A DNA stretch of 64,000 nucleotides, taken from Akkermansia muciniphila (GTDB taxonomy: Bacteria > Verrucomicrobiota > Verrucomicrobiia > Verrucomicrobiales > Akkermansiaceae). Of the stretch, positions 17,046 to 25,600 are shown in pieces. The stretch is taken from positions 682,001 through 746,000 of the forward strand of contig NZ_CP156688.1 of the NCBI RefSeq assembly GCF_040616545.1, in the 5' to 3' direction. A program made the translations under genes and the position numbers. The notes under the pieces were generated by a model. The model worked only from the letters and a program-made list of their open reading frames with translations, searched no databases and had not been told where the DNA came from. Every line of letters begins with the position of its first letter. Within the stretch, counting starts at the first letter, position 1.

Positions 17046-17825
17046 ATGCCCCTCACCCAGGAAGAAACCGAACGCTACGCAAGGCATCTTTCCCTTCCGG
17101 AACTGGGTGAGGAGGGCCAGGAAAAACTCAAACGGGCGCACGTCGCCCTGACGGGCCTCGGGGGACTTGGTTCCCCCGCGGCCCTTTATCTTGCCGCCGC
17201 AGGTGTGGGCAGCATCACCCTGATTGACCCGGACACGGTCAGCCTCTCCAACCTCCAGCGGCAAATCCTGCACGCCACGGATGCGGAGGGTACGGCCAAG
17301 ACCGCCAGCGCCGCCCGGAGCCTACGCGCATTAAACCCCGCCGTGAACGTCATGGAAGTCCGCACCCGGCTCACGCCGGAGAACGCCGGGAGCCTGCTGG
17401 AGGGGTGCCACCTTGTCCTGGACGCTTCAGACAATTACGCGGCGCGCTTCGCCATGGCGGACGCCGCCTGCGCCCTGCGCCTTCCCCTGGTGTACGGAGC
17501 CGTGAAAGGGTTCCTGGGCCAGGTAGCCGTATTCGCCCCCCATGAGGGCACCGCCTGCTACCGCTGCCTCTTTCCCTCCGGCACGCCCATGGAGGAGGAA
17601 GACACCGCCTCCGCCGCCGGCATCCTGGGCGCGCATGCGGGCATGATCGGCTGCATCCAGGCGCTGGAAGCGGTAAAATACCTTGCCGGCATTCCCTCCC
17701 CGCTGGTGGGGGCCATGCTTTCCGCAGATACGCTGCGCATGCGTTTCACCACCGTTCCCCTGGCGCCCAATCCCGCGTGCAAATGCCGGGAAAACGGGCG
17801 TGAGGGAGCCGCAATGAAAAATTGA
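17046..17825 (+). CDS. HesA/MoeB/ThiF family adenylyltransferase
   Basis: E1-like enzyme that adenylates the C terminus of a ubiquitin-like sulfur carrier (ThiS or MoaD). 259 residues carry the Rossmann ATP site GLGGLGSPAALYLAAAGVG, the arginine finger region LQRQIL, and the DASDNYAAR segment. One zinc-ligand pair is CYRC; the second reads CKC near the C terminus, one residue tighter than the usual CxxC. No rhodanese domain follows. No thiamine or molybdopterin genes are adjacent, so which carrier it serves is undecided. Confidence 0.88.
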   Translation: MPLTQEETERYARHLSLPELGEEGQEKLKRAHVALTGLGGLGSPAALYLAAAGVGSITLIDPDTVSLSNLQRQILHATDAEGTAKTASAARSLRALNPAVNVMEVRTRLTPENAGSLLEGCHLVLDASDNYAARFAMADAACALRLPLVYGAVKGFLGQVAVFAPHEGTACYRCLFPSGTPMEEEDTASAAGILGAHAGMIGCIQALEAVKYLAGIPSPLVGAMLSADTLRMRFTTVPLAPNPACKCRENGREGAAMKN

Positions 17826-17861
17826 CGCCCACAGGGGCATCTGGCATCATTCCCGCCAGAT

Positions 17862-18833
17862 ATGAATCATTTAACACGCGCCAAATCCGTTTTTGAAATG
17901 GAGATTGAAGAACTGCGCGGCGTCCTGTCCCGGCTGGATGACAATTTCAACCAGGCCGTGGACCTCATGTCCCGGGCGCTGGACCGCGGCAACAAGATTG
18001 TCATTGTAGGCGTGGGCAAATCCGGCAACATCGGGGCCAAAATCGTAGCCACCCTGAATTCCACGGGAACGCCCACCGTCCTGCTGGATTCCCTGAACGC
18101 CCTGCACGGGGATCTGGGCATTGTCCAGGACGGGGACGTCTGCATCGCGATGTCCTTTTCCGGGGAGACCACGGAACTGCTGGCCCTTCTCCCCTTCATC
18201 AAACGCTTTGAACTGCCTATCATTTCCATGACGGGCAATACGGCCTCCTCCCTGGCGAAGTACTCAGACATCGTGCTGGACACGGGCGTTTCCCGTGAAG
18301 CCTGCCCGCTGAACCTGGCCCCCACCTCCAGTACTACGGCCATGCTCGTCATGGGGGACGCCCTGGCCATGGCCCTGGTGGAAGCGCGCCACTTCACCGC
18401 GCGGGACTTCGCCAAACGCCATCCCGGCGGCTCCCTGGGCCGCGCCCTGCTCACCAAGGTGGGCGACATCATGCGAAAGGGAGAAGAAATGGCCATCCTG
18501 CCGGAAACCGCCTCCGTGAACGACTGCCTGAAGGCCATGACCACCGCCCACACCGGCGCCTGCATCCTGCTGACGGCGGACAACAAGCTGGCCGGCATCT
18601 TCACCCACGGGGACTTTGTCCGGGCATACGGAGCCAATCCCCTCATCGGGGAGCAGCCCGTCAGCGGCCTGATGACCCGCAACCCCATCTACGTGATGGA
18701 AGACGACCTGGCCGCCGAGGCGGTAAAAGCCGTCAGCAACCGCCACATTGACGACCTGGTGGTGCTCAACGCAGAGATGGCTCCCGTAGGCATCATTGAC
18801 CTTCAGGACCTCGCCAGAATGAAACTGGTCTAA
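17862..18833 (+). CDS. kdsD: Arabinose-5-phosphate isomerase (KpsF/GutQ family)
   Basis: Converts ribulose-5-phosphate to arabinose-5-phosphate, the first step toward Kdo for lipopolysaccharide. 323 residues: an N-terminal SIS domain (GVGKSGNIGAKI, ALHGDLGIV, SFSGETTEL, and PTSSTTAMLVMGDALAMAL) followed by two CBS domains from about residue 205 to the end. Length matches KdsD. Other Kdo genes are not adjacent. A strong terminator follows. Confidence 0.92.
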   Translation: MNHLTRAKSVFEMEIEELRGVLSRLDDNFNQAVDLMSRALDRGNKIVIVGVGKSGNIGAKIVATLNSTGTPTVLLDSLNALHGDLGIVQDGDVCIAMSFSGETTELLALLPFIKRFELPIISMTGNTASSLAKYSDIVLDTGVSREACPLNLAPTSSTTAMLVMGDALAMALVEARHFTARDFAKRHPGGSLGRALLTKVGDIMRKGEEMAILPETASVNDCLKAMTTAHTGACILLTADNKLAGIFTHGDFVRAYGANPLIGEQPVSGLMTRNPIYVMEDDLAAEAVKAVSNRHIDDLVVLNAEMAPVGIIDLQDLARMKLV

Positions 18834-18855
18834 AACCGCCCCCTCCCACTTCTTT

Positions 18856-18904
18856 AAGGCATCCGTGATTCAAAAGTAACAAATCAATCACGGATGCCTT
18901 TTTC
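18856..18904 (+). terminator. Terminator after kdsD
   Basis: Perfect 15-base stem AAGGCATCCGTGATT / AATCACGGATGCCTT with a 15-base loop, followed by TTTC. Confidence 0.9.
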
Positions 18905-18947
18905 ATTGAACCGAAGCTTTCCTTTTTACAATCTAATTCCCATAAAT

Positions 18948-19733
18948 ATGTTCCTGAAATTTACGATCACCCTGCTTGCCTGCTCCTGGGGCCTTGCCCA
19001 TGCGCAGGACGTCTCCACCCCCGCGGGCGCCCCGGAGGCCCCTGCGCCGGAGGAAGCCCCGCGGGAAATCCCCCTGCCGGACGGCAAAACGGTCCCCAAG
19101 TTCGAGCCCCTGGACGAGCACCGCATCAAGATCGGCAACGTGATCGTGAACCACAAGGAACGCACCGTCAGCTTCCAGGCCCAGGTGAACATGAAAGAGG
19201 GCATTCTGGAATACGTCTGCTGCATGCCCAACGGCAAGCTGCATGAATCCCTGCTGGTGACGGAGGCGGACCCCCTGCACATCAGCCTGGGCATGACGCT
19301 GCTCAAATTCCACCGCTTTGAAAAGTTCTTCCCCGTGCGGGATGAAAACTTTGAATGGCTCCCCTTCACGGAGCCCAAGCCCGCGGACTATGCGGACTGC
19401 TACGTGCAGGTCGTCATGACCTACACGGAGAACGGCAAGGAGCAGAAGAGCGACTTTTCCGACATCGTCGTAAATTCCCAGACGCGGAAGGGGCTGGACC
19501 CCAACGACTGGCTTTACACCAACTCCTTCTTTTACGAAGGCGCCTACCAGGCCAGCCTGAGCGGTGAAGTAATCTCCATCTTCGCCAGCCGCACTTCCCC
19601 CATCAACTACATCGGCGACTTCCATGACGGCGTCAACGACACGGGCTGGATCGTCAACCCGAAGAAGAACCTGCCCCTGGGCACGAACGTCACCGTCACC
19701 ATTTCCCAGAAACCGGTCCAACCCAAGCAATAA
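18948..19733 (+). CDS. Secreted YdjY-domain-like protein
   Basis: 261 residues from MFLKFTITLLACSWGLAHAQ, a signal peptide, then a short Pro/Ala/Glu-rich linker. The core (VNHKERTVSFQAQVNMKEGILEYVCC, GKLHESLLVTEADPLHISLGMTLL, a DWLYTNS segment, and a C-terminal VTVTISQ) follows the pattern of YdjY-like domains found in Planctomycetes and Verrucomicrobia. An upstream frame from 18894 would lie in the terminator and lacks a signal, so the internal ATG is chosen. Six bases before the next gene, so the two are almost certainly cotranscribed. Confidence 0.78.
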   Translation: MFLKFTITLLACSWGLAHAQDVSTPAGAPEAPAPEEAPREIPLPDGKTVPKFEPLDEHRIKIGNVIVNHKERTVSFQAQVNMKEGILEYVCCMPNGKLHESLLVTEADPLHISLGMTLLKFHRFEKFFPVRDENFEWLPFTEPKPADYADCYVQVVMTYTENGKEQKSDFSDIVVNSQTRKGLDPNDWLYTNSFFYEGAYQASLSGEVISIFASRTSPINYIGDFHDGVNDTGWIVNPKKNLPLGTNVTVTISQKPVQPKQ

Positions 19734-19739
19734 AACATC

Positions 19740-20918
19740 ATGTTTAAATCTGTACTTACATTAACGCTGGCCGCCGCGCTGGGCACAGCCGCCTTCGGCC
19801 AGACCACCCTGACGGCCGTTCCCGGAGAAGCGGCCTCCTCCAAATACGCCTCCATCAGCCAGGAAATCCTGCGCGCCATTGAAAAGGGAAACGAATACCT
19901 GAAGAGCAAGCAGAACCCGGAAGGCTACTGGGCGCAGCCCTCCTACCCGGCCCTGACGGCCCTGGCAGTCACCGCCTACATGCGCGACCCCGCCAACCAG
20001 GGCAAGCCCGTTCCGGAATACATCCGGAAGGGGTATGACTTCATCCTGAAATCCCAGAAGGAGGACGGCTCCATCTTCAACCGCGGCATGTCCTCCTATA
20101 ACACCGCCGTGTGCATGATGGCCCTGCTGGCCGCCAACAAGGAGGAATACGCCCCCGCCATCCTCAAGGGCCGCGCCTACCTCATCAAGCAGCAGAACCA
20201 CTTTGCCCCGGACAACCCCTACAACGGCGGCATCGGCTACGGGGACAAGCAGGCCCCCCCCATCGCGGACCTTTCCAACACCTCCCTGGCGCTGGAAGCC
20301 ATTTACTACTCCCAGAAGCTGGCCAAGGACGGAAAGTACGGGGAACAGCCGGACCTGGACTGGAACGCCGCCACGGAATTCATCAACCGCTGCCAGCAGA
20401 ACCCCGCCGTGAACAAGGAACCCTGGGTGTCTGATGACAAATCCCAGCTCGGCGGCTTCGTGTACCGTCCGGGCGTAGCCAGCGCCAAGGATAAAAAGAG
20501 CGCCGCGTTTGACAAGGCGGAGCCGCCCAAGGCCTACGGCAGCATGACGTATGCCGGCATGCAGTCCCTCATTTACGCCAATGTGGACAAGAATGACCCC
20601 CGCGTCAAGCTGGCCCTCAAATGGCTGGAAAACAGCTACAACCTGGATGAAAACCCCGGCATGGGCGTCCAGGGCCTTTACTATTACTACCAGGCCATGT
20701 CCAAGGCGCTGAGCGCCATGGGTATTGACACTCTGACGCTGGAAGACGGCCGCAAGGTGGACTGGCGGGATGAACTGGCCGGCAAGCTCATCTCCATCCA
20801 GAAGAGCGACGGCTCCTGGGTAAACACCAACAACCGCTGGTGGGAGGCGGACCCCGTGCTGGTCACCGCCTACTGCGTGCTGGCTCTGGAACAACTGTAC
20901 CACTCCATTCCCCGGTAA
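19740..20918 (+). CDS. Secreted prenyltransferase/squalene-cyclase-fold protein
   Basis: 392 residues with signal peptide MFKSVLTLTLAAALGTAAFGQ. The body consists of alpha/alpha-barrel repeats of the terpene cyclase/prenyltransferase fold, each with QxxDGS/W-like motifs: LKSKQNPEGYWAQPSYP, LKSQKEDGSIFNRG, and IQKSDGSWVNTNN. Secretion and the absence of an obvious DxDD protonation motif argue against a true hopene cyclase. A binding or structural role is possible. Paired with the YdjY-like gene upstream. Confidence 0.82.
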   Translation: MFKSVLTLTLAAALGTAAFGQTTLTAVPGEAASSKYASISQEILRAIEKGNEYLKSKQNPEGYWAQPSYPALTALAVTAYMRDPANQGKPVPEYIRKGYDFILKSQKEDGSIFNRGMSSYNTAVCMMALLAANKEEYAPAILKGRAYLIKQQNHFAPDNPYNGGIGYGDKQAPPIADLSNTSLALEAIYYSQKLAKDGKYGEQPDLDWNAATEFINRCQQNPAVNKEPWVSDDKSQLGGFVYRPGVASAKDKKSAAFDKAEPPKAYGSMTYAGMQSLIYANVDKNDPRVKLALKWLENSYNLDENPGMGVQGLYYYYQAMSKALSAMGIDTLTLEDGRKVDWRDELAGKLISIQKSDGSWVNTNNRWWEADPVLVTAYCVLALEQLYHSIPR

Positions 20919-20945
20919 CCGAACCGTCCGCAACAATTCCGCTTC

Positions 20946-20990
20946 AAAGGCCGGAAAGGAAGGCAATGACCTTCTTTTCCGGCCTTTCCT
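20946..20990 (+). terminator. Terminator after the cyclase-fold gene
   Basis: Long stem AAAGGCCGGAAAGGAAGG / CCTTCTTTTCCGGCCTTT with a six-base loop; followed by only a short pyrimidine run. Confidence 0.75.
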
Positions 20991-21050
20991 ATTCTACGCA
21001 ATGAACGGCGCAGACAAGAAAAGGGTCTTTTCTTCAATCATTTCAAATTC

Positions 21051-21515
21051 ATGGATACCATTGATTCCATTACCATCATCGCGGCGGCATGGGGGCTGCT
21101 GGTCCTCCGGCTTACTCTGGCCATGATCCTGTGGCCCCACGGCGCCCAGAAGGTGCTCGGCTGGTTCGGCGGCGCGGGATGGAATGGAACCTACCTGGCC
21201 TTTACGGAAAAAATGGGCATTCCGCCCTTCTTTGCGAAAGTGGCCATGGTCACGGAATTCGTCGCGCCCATCTGCATGGCGCTGGGCTTCTTCACCCGCC
21301 TAGCGGCCCTGGGCGCCATCATCCTGATGGCCGTCGCCATGACCAAGCACGTCAAGAATGGCTACTTTGCCAACTGGTCCGGGAAAAAGGCCGGGGAAGG
21401 CGTGGAATTCCACCTTCTTTATGCGGGCTGCGCCCTTGCCCTGCTGCTGACAGGCCCCGGCCCATGGTCCGTGGACGCCTGGTTCATGAACATTTTCCAC
21501 GTGATCTTCGGCTAA
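21051..21515 (+). CDS. DoxX family membrane protein
   Basis: 154 residues with four hydrophobic helices and the DoxX pattern (LRLTLAMILWPHGAQKVLGWFGG, VTEFVAPICMALGFFTRLAALGAII). DoxX proteins are linked to quinone/thiosulfate redox chemistry or stress response in some bacteria, but function here is not determined. Monocistronic between two terminators. Confidence 0.88.
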   Translation: MDTIDSITIIAAAWGLLVLRLTLAMILWPHGAQKVLGWFGGAGWNGTYLAFTEKMGIPPFFAKVAMVTEFVAPICMALGFFTRLAALGAIILMAVAMTKHVKNGYFANWSGKKAGEGVEFHLLYAGCALALLLTGPGPWSVDAWFMNIFHVIFG

Positions 21516-21585
21516 CGGGCAAATCCTGCGCGGCGCCATAGGACGTACTTTCCAGTTCTCAAACGCGGCGCACTCTGGTACTCAT

Positions 21586-21629
21586 GAAGGAGCGGCCTTC
21601 CAGCCCGGAAGGCCGCTCCTTCCTTTTTC
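21586..21629 (+). terminator. Terminator after doxX-like gene
   Basis: 15-base stem GAAGGAGCGGCCTTC / GAAGGCCGCTCCTTC with a seven-base loop and CTTTTTC tail. Confidence 0.9.
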
Positions 21630-21645
21630 AACCTTTCCGCCAGCC

Positions 21646-22473
21646 ATGACCAGCCTGAAACGCACAAAACTCCGCCGCTGCACCAATTGCGAATGCGTGA
21701 TCAACGGAGTATGGGACTGGGTGGTGGAATGCGCCCGTGAGGCGGCGGAGGAAGAACCCGCCATGCGCGGCATTCTGGATGACGTGTGCCTGTCCCGCAA
21801 CTCCCTGGCCACCTCCATCGCGGCGCGGCTGGCGCGCAAGCTTTCCCGCCGGGACATGCCGCGGGAGCTGATTGAACCCCTCATCCGGGAGGCGCTGGCG
21901 GAAGACCAGAACATCCTCAGCCAGATCGCCCATGACCTGATCGCCATCGTGGACCGGGACCCCGCGTGCCGCACGCCGCTGGAGCCCCTGCTCTTTTACA
22001 AAGGGTTCCACGCCATCACCACGTACCGCATCTCCCACTGGCTGTGGAAGCACGGGCGCACGATCATGGCCCTTCAGTTCCAGAGCCTGGCCAGTGAAGT
22101 CTTTGCGGTGGACATCCACCCGGCGGCCGTCATCGGCTGCGGCATCCTGCTGGACCACGCCACCAGCTTCGTGGTGGGGGAAACCGCCATCATCCGGGAC
22201 AACGTATCCATCCTGCATGAGGTCACGCTGGGCGGCACGGGCAAGGAAGAAGGAGACCGCCACCCCATTGTGGAATCCGGCGTCCTGATCGGCGCCGGGG
22301 CCAAAATCCTGGGCCGCGTCACCATCGGCGCCTGCGCCAAGATCGCCGCCTGCTCCGTCGTTCTGGAAGACGTCCCGCCCCATACCACGGTAGCTGGCGT
22401 TCCCGCCGTCATCGTCAGCGACTCCATTCCGGACAATCCCGCGCTGGACATGAACCAGTGCCTTTGCGATTAA
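21646..22473 (+). CDS. cysE: Serine O-acetyltransferase
   Basis: Makes O-acetylserine from serine and acetyl-CoA for cysteine synthesis. 275 residues: an N-terminal helical domain followed by the left-handed beta-helix with VDIHPAAVIGCGILLDHATSFVVGETA and VSILHEVTLGGTGKEEGDRHP, the CysE active-site region (His in DHA and LHEVTLGG). Length is typical. Stop codon lies eight bases before the left repeat of invertible segment B. Confidence 0.95.
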   Translation: MTSLKRTKLRRCTNCECVINGVWDWVVECAREAAEEEPAMRGILDDVCLSRNSLATSIAARLARKLSRRDMPRELIEPLIREALAEDQNILSQIAHDLIAIVDRDPACRTPLEPLLFYKGFHAITTYRISHWLWKHGRTIMALQFQSLASEVFAVDIHPAAVIGCGILLDHATSFVVGETAIIRDNVSILHEVTLGGTGKEEGDRHPIVESGVLIGAGAKILGRVTIGACAKIAACSVVLEDVPPHTTVAGVPAVIVSDSIPDNPALDMNQCLCD

Positions 22474-22481
22474 TGCGGCAA

Positions 22482-22496
22482 CGGATTAGGAATCCG
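22482..22496 (+). repeat. Inverted repeat B, left copy
   Basis: CGGATTAGGAATCCG, centre AGG; reverse complement of the right copy except for one arm base. Confidence 0.85.
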
Positions 22497-22646
22497 TTAT
22501 TTACCGCTGAAAACACGGTGGAGCGGCAGCCCTGCAAAAATCAGGGGAAAAAGCAAGCTTTAAAAAGACCAGTCGTAGGACAATAGTCTCAATCTCAATG
22601 TATTGGAATCTATAATATACTAATCTTCAACATTTTGAGTTGAGGA

Positions 22647-22661
22647 CGGATTCCTAATTCG
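22647..22661 (-). repeat. Inverted repeat B, right copy
   Basis: Plus strand reads CGGATTCCTAATTCG, centre CCT; its reverse complement differs from the left copy at one position. Confidence 0.85.
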
Positions 22662-22675
22662 CATACTGCTAGGAT

Positions 22676-25600
22676 ATGCGTTTAAGATTACCCCTCTCTC
22701 TGAGATACGTTTTACTGGCGTGCGCCGCCCTGTTTACCACTGTGGCCTCCGCCTCCGTTTCCAACGGGGACCTGGGCAACGTCATGTATGTGGGGGACTC
22801 CGTCACCCATGGCGTCAATGGCGGTTCCTGGCGGTGGGCCATGCACAAAATTTTTGCGGATAACGGCATCAGCTATACCGAAAAAGGTATCATGACCGGC
22901 AACCATAGCGGCGGAGTGGCTGCGGGAACCTCCTACGGCGGCAGGGTTTTCCAGAATCTGCATTCCTCCGCGGCCAGCGCGCGCGCCTATGAAATAGCCG
23001 GCAGGGCGGACGGCAGCAGCTACGGGCGGTTTAACGGTTCCAACCTCAAGAACTGGCTGGGCCTGAGCACGGAAAAGACCAAGGGGGGAACCTACACGGG
23101 CCAGACCCTCACCGGGGCCAACACGCCGGATACGTTTTTCCTGCTGGCCGGGACCAACGACCTCCTTTCCGACAATAACAACAGTACGCTGCACCTGCGC
23201 CTGGACGGAGTGACCTACCTTCTGCTGAACGATATGGATTCCATGGTTTCCTCCATCCGCACTGCCAACAGCAAGGCGGACATTTTCGTGATGACCGTCC
23301 CCTGCTGGACGCAGCACGCCAACGGGAACATGGATGAAACGCACCAGGCCGTAGCCACGTACAACGAATCCCTGAAAGAATGGGGCGCCAAAAACGCCGC
23401 CAACGGAGTGAAGGTGATTGATATTAATGCAGGCATCATTGACGTGGCCAGCTCCAACCCCTTCTTCGGGGTGCATTCCATGTTCAACAATCCCACGGCG
23501 GACGGCCTGCATCCCAATGCCCAGGGAGACCTCCTGATGGCCGGCAACATGGCCAAGGGCATGGGCTACGCCGGGCGTTCCGCCGGACAGGCCAGGAAGG
23601 CCGCCCACGAGCTGGGCGTCAACTTCGGGCAGGCCCCGGCCATCACCCAGCAGACGCTGACGGCCAAAGGCTTTACCGCCAACAACGTCACCATCTCCAA
23701 CAACACGATCAACTTCAACAAGTCCGGCAGCAGCACCCTCACCTACAACTGGGGCGCCTCCCAGGGACAGTCCGGGGGGTACACGGTAGATTTCACCCTG
23801 CGCCTGGGCAACGGCGCCACGGGCGGCTGGGACACCACGAACAATTTCTCCCTGAATCTGGGCAACGGAACACTGAACGTCAATGAGGCGTACATCCAGT
23901 GGGGAAGCACCATCCTGTACTCCAAGGACATGTCCGCCAATGCGGACGCCATCCGCGTGGCCTACGTGGCGGGAGACAATGCCAACGGCCTGGGCGCGGG
24001 CTACTACATCTGGCTGGGGGACGTCCTCATCGGTGAAGCGCAGACGGCGGCGGGAGCCAGCTCCTCCGGACTCACCTTCAGTTATTCCGGCACGCTGGAC
24101 GCCATCCTCTCCAATCTGGCGCTGGACGGCTCCCTTTCCTACGCTCCCGCCACCGCCGGCATCACCGGCCCGGAAGCCCTCTACCTGGTAAACGGAGGAA
24201 AACCATCCCTCCTTAAACCGGGCATGATTGAATGGACCACGGATGCCGCCGCCACCGCCATAGCCACGGCCGGGGCCAACGCCACGTACAATGTCCGCAA
24301 CGGCACCAGCTCCAACATTGCCGTCATCACGGGAACGGGAAGCACCAAATTCATTTACGCCAACAACGGAGCCTACGGCAGCGCGGACAGCCACCAGGAC
24401 CTGTGGGTGACGCTGGGGGAAGGCATTAGCAGCAATAACGGCTGGATAGGCGGCCACACGTCGGGCGACCTGTACGGGGACATCCACCTGCGGCTGGCGG
24501 AAGGAGCCATCGGCAAATCCACGGTATTCGGCGTCGTCAACGGCGGTACCGTCCACGGGGACATTTACCTGGAATTCTCCTCCTCCACGGGAACCTATGA
24601 CACCTCCTTCACCAACGGGGAGGCGGACCGCACCTCCGTGGCGGGAGCCTATGCCACCGCCGTGGACGGAGACATCACCCTGGTGTTCAATGACGGCGTG
24701 TTCTCCCACCGCATCTTCGGCGGCCTTTACACCGGGACCCAGGTCATCTCCGGCTCCACCTCCATTTACATCAATGGCGGGACGTTCATGAATGAAATTT
24801 ATGCCGGGAACAAGACGCAGGGCACCATTTCCGGGGGAACCAGCCTGACCATTACCGGAACGGACGCCATCCTGGGGAAGGCGGACGGCGACACTTGGGC
24901 ATGGACGCTCCTGTGCGGCGGCAACAAGGCCAGCGGCACCATCAACGGAGGCACCACCATCACCCTGAAGGATATTGCCGCCACCACCGGAGACGGGTCC
25001 GAACACAAGTTTGACAAATACGCCGGCACCATCGACGGCAAGGGGGGCGGAACGGTGAACGGGGAAAAGAAGCTCGTCTTCAACCACTACGCCGCCAGCT
25101 TCCTGGGAACGCTCCAGAACTTTGACAAGGTGCAGGTCACCGGAAATTCGGACCTGGCGCTGGACCTGGCCCTGGGCGATACGGTTACCTCCCTGGCCGT
25201 GGATGAAGGCTCCGCCCTACGGTTCAACCGGGACCAGGGGGCCACGCTGGACATCACCAACAACGGCACGATCCGCACCTCGCACAACCTGACCCTCAAA
25301 TCCGCAGACACCGGAACCGGAACCTACCGGGTGGAGGGAGGAACGCTGGACCTGGCCGGGCAGGCCGTATCCGGCAGCATCTCCATCTCCGCCGGGGCGC
25401 TTGCCAACACGGCGGGACTGGGAGCCAAAAGCGTTTCCGTCTCCGGCATCACCGGAAACATCAACCTGGGGGGCCTGGACGGCAGCAAGCTGAACTCCAT
25501 CAACATGGGAGCGGGCGCCGGAACCATCTCCGGACTGGCGGGCCATGCGGACCTGTCCGGTGCGGATACCCAGTTAAGGCTTTCCGCCGCCAACATGGGC

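Larger units (their letters stand above)
22482..22661 (+). promoter_or_regulatory. Predicted invertible promoter segment B (ON orientation for the autotransporter)
   Basis: Inverted repeats (14 of 15 matching) bound 180 bp between cysE and the autotransporter gene. TTGAGG (22640-22645) ends one base before the right repeat and points at the gene, with CATACT (22662-22667) 16 bp away just outside the repeat. That pairing would give an almost leaderless mRNA, since the ATG is at 22676. A TATAAT at 22611-22616 inside the segment also faces the gene and would give a leader of about 50 nt. Both readings make this orientation ON. Confidence 0.55.

Noticed and set aside
17046-17825. Considered assigning the gene firmly to moeB or thiF
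   Set aside because: The fold is clear, but no thiamine or molybdopterin genes are adjacent and the second zinc pair is atypical, so no symbol is given.
20946-21629. Several strong intergenic inverted repeats (after kdsD, doxX, rng and others) considered as recombination or regulatory sites
   Set aside because: Each is a single hairpin just after a stop codon, mostly followed by a T-rich run, as expected of terminators.
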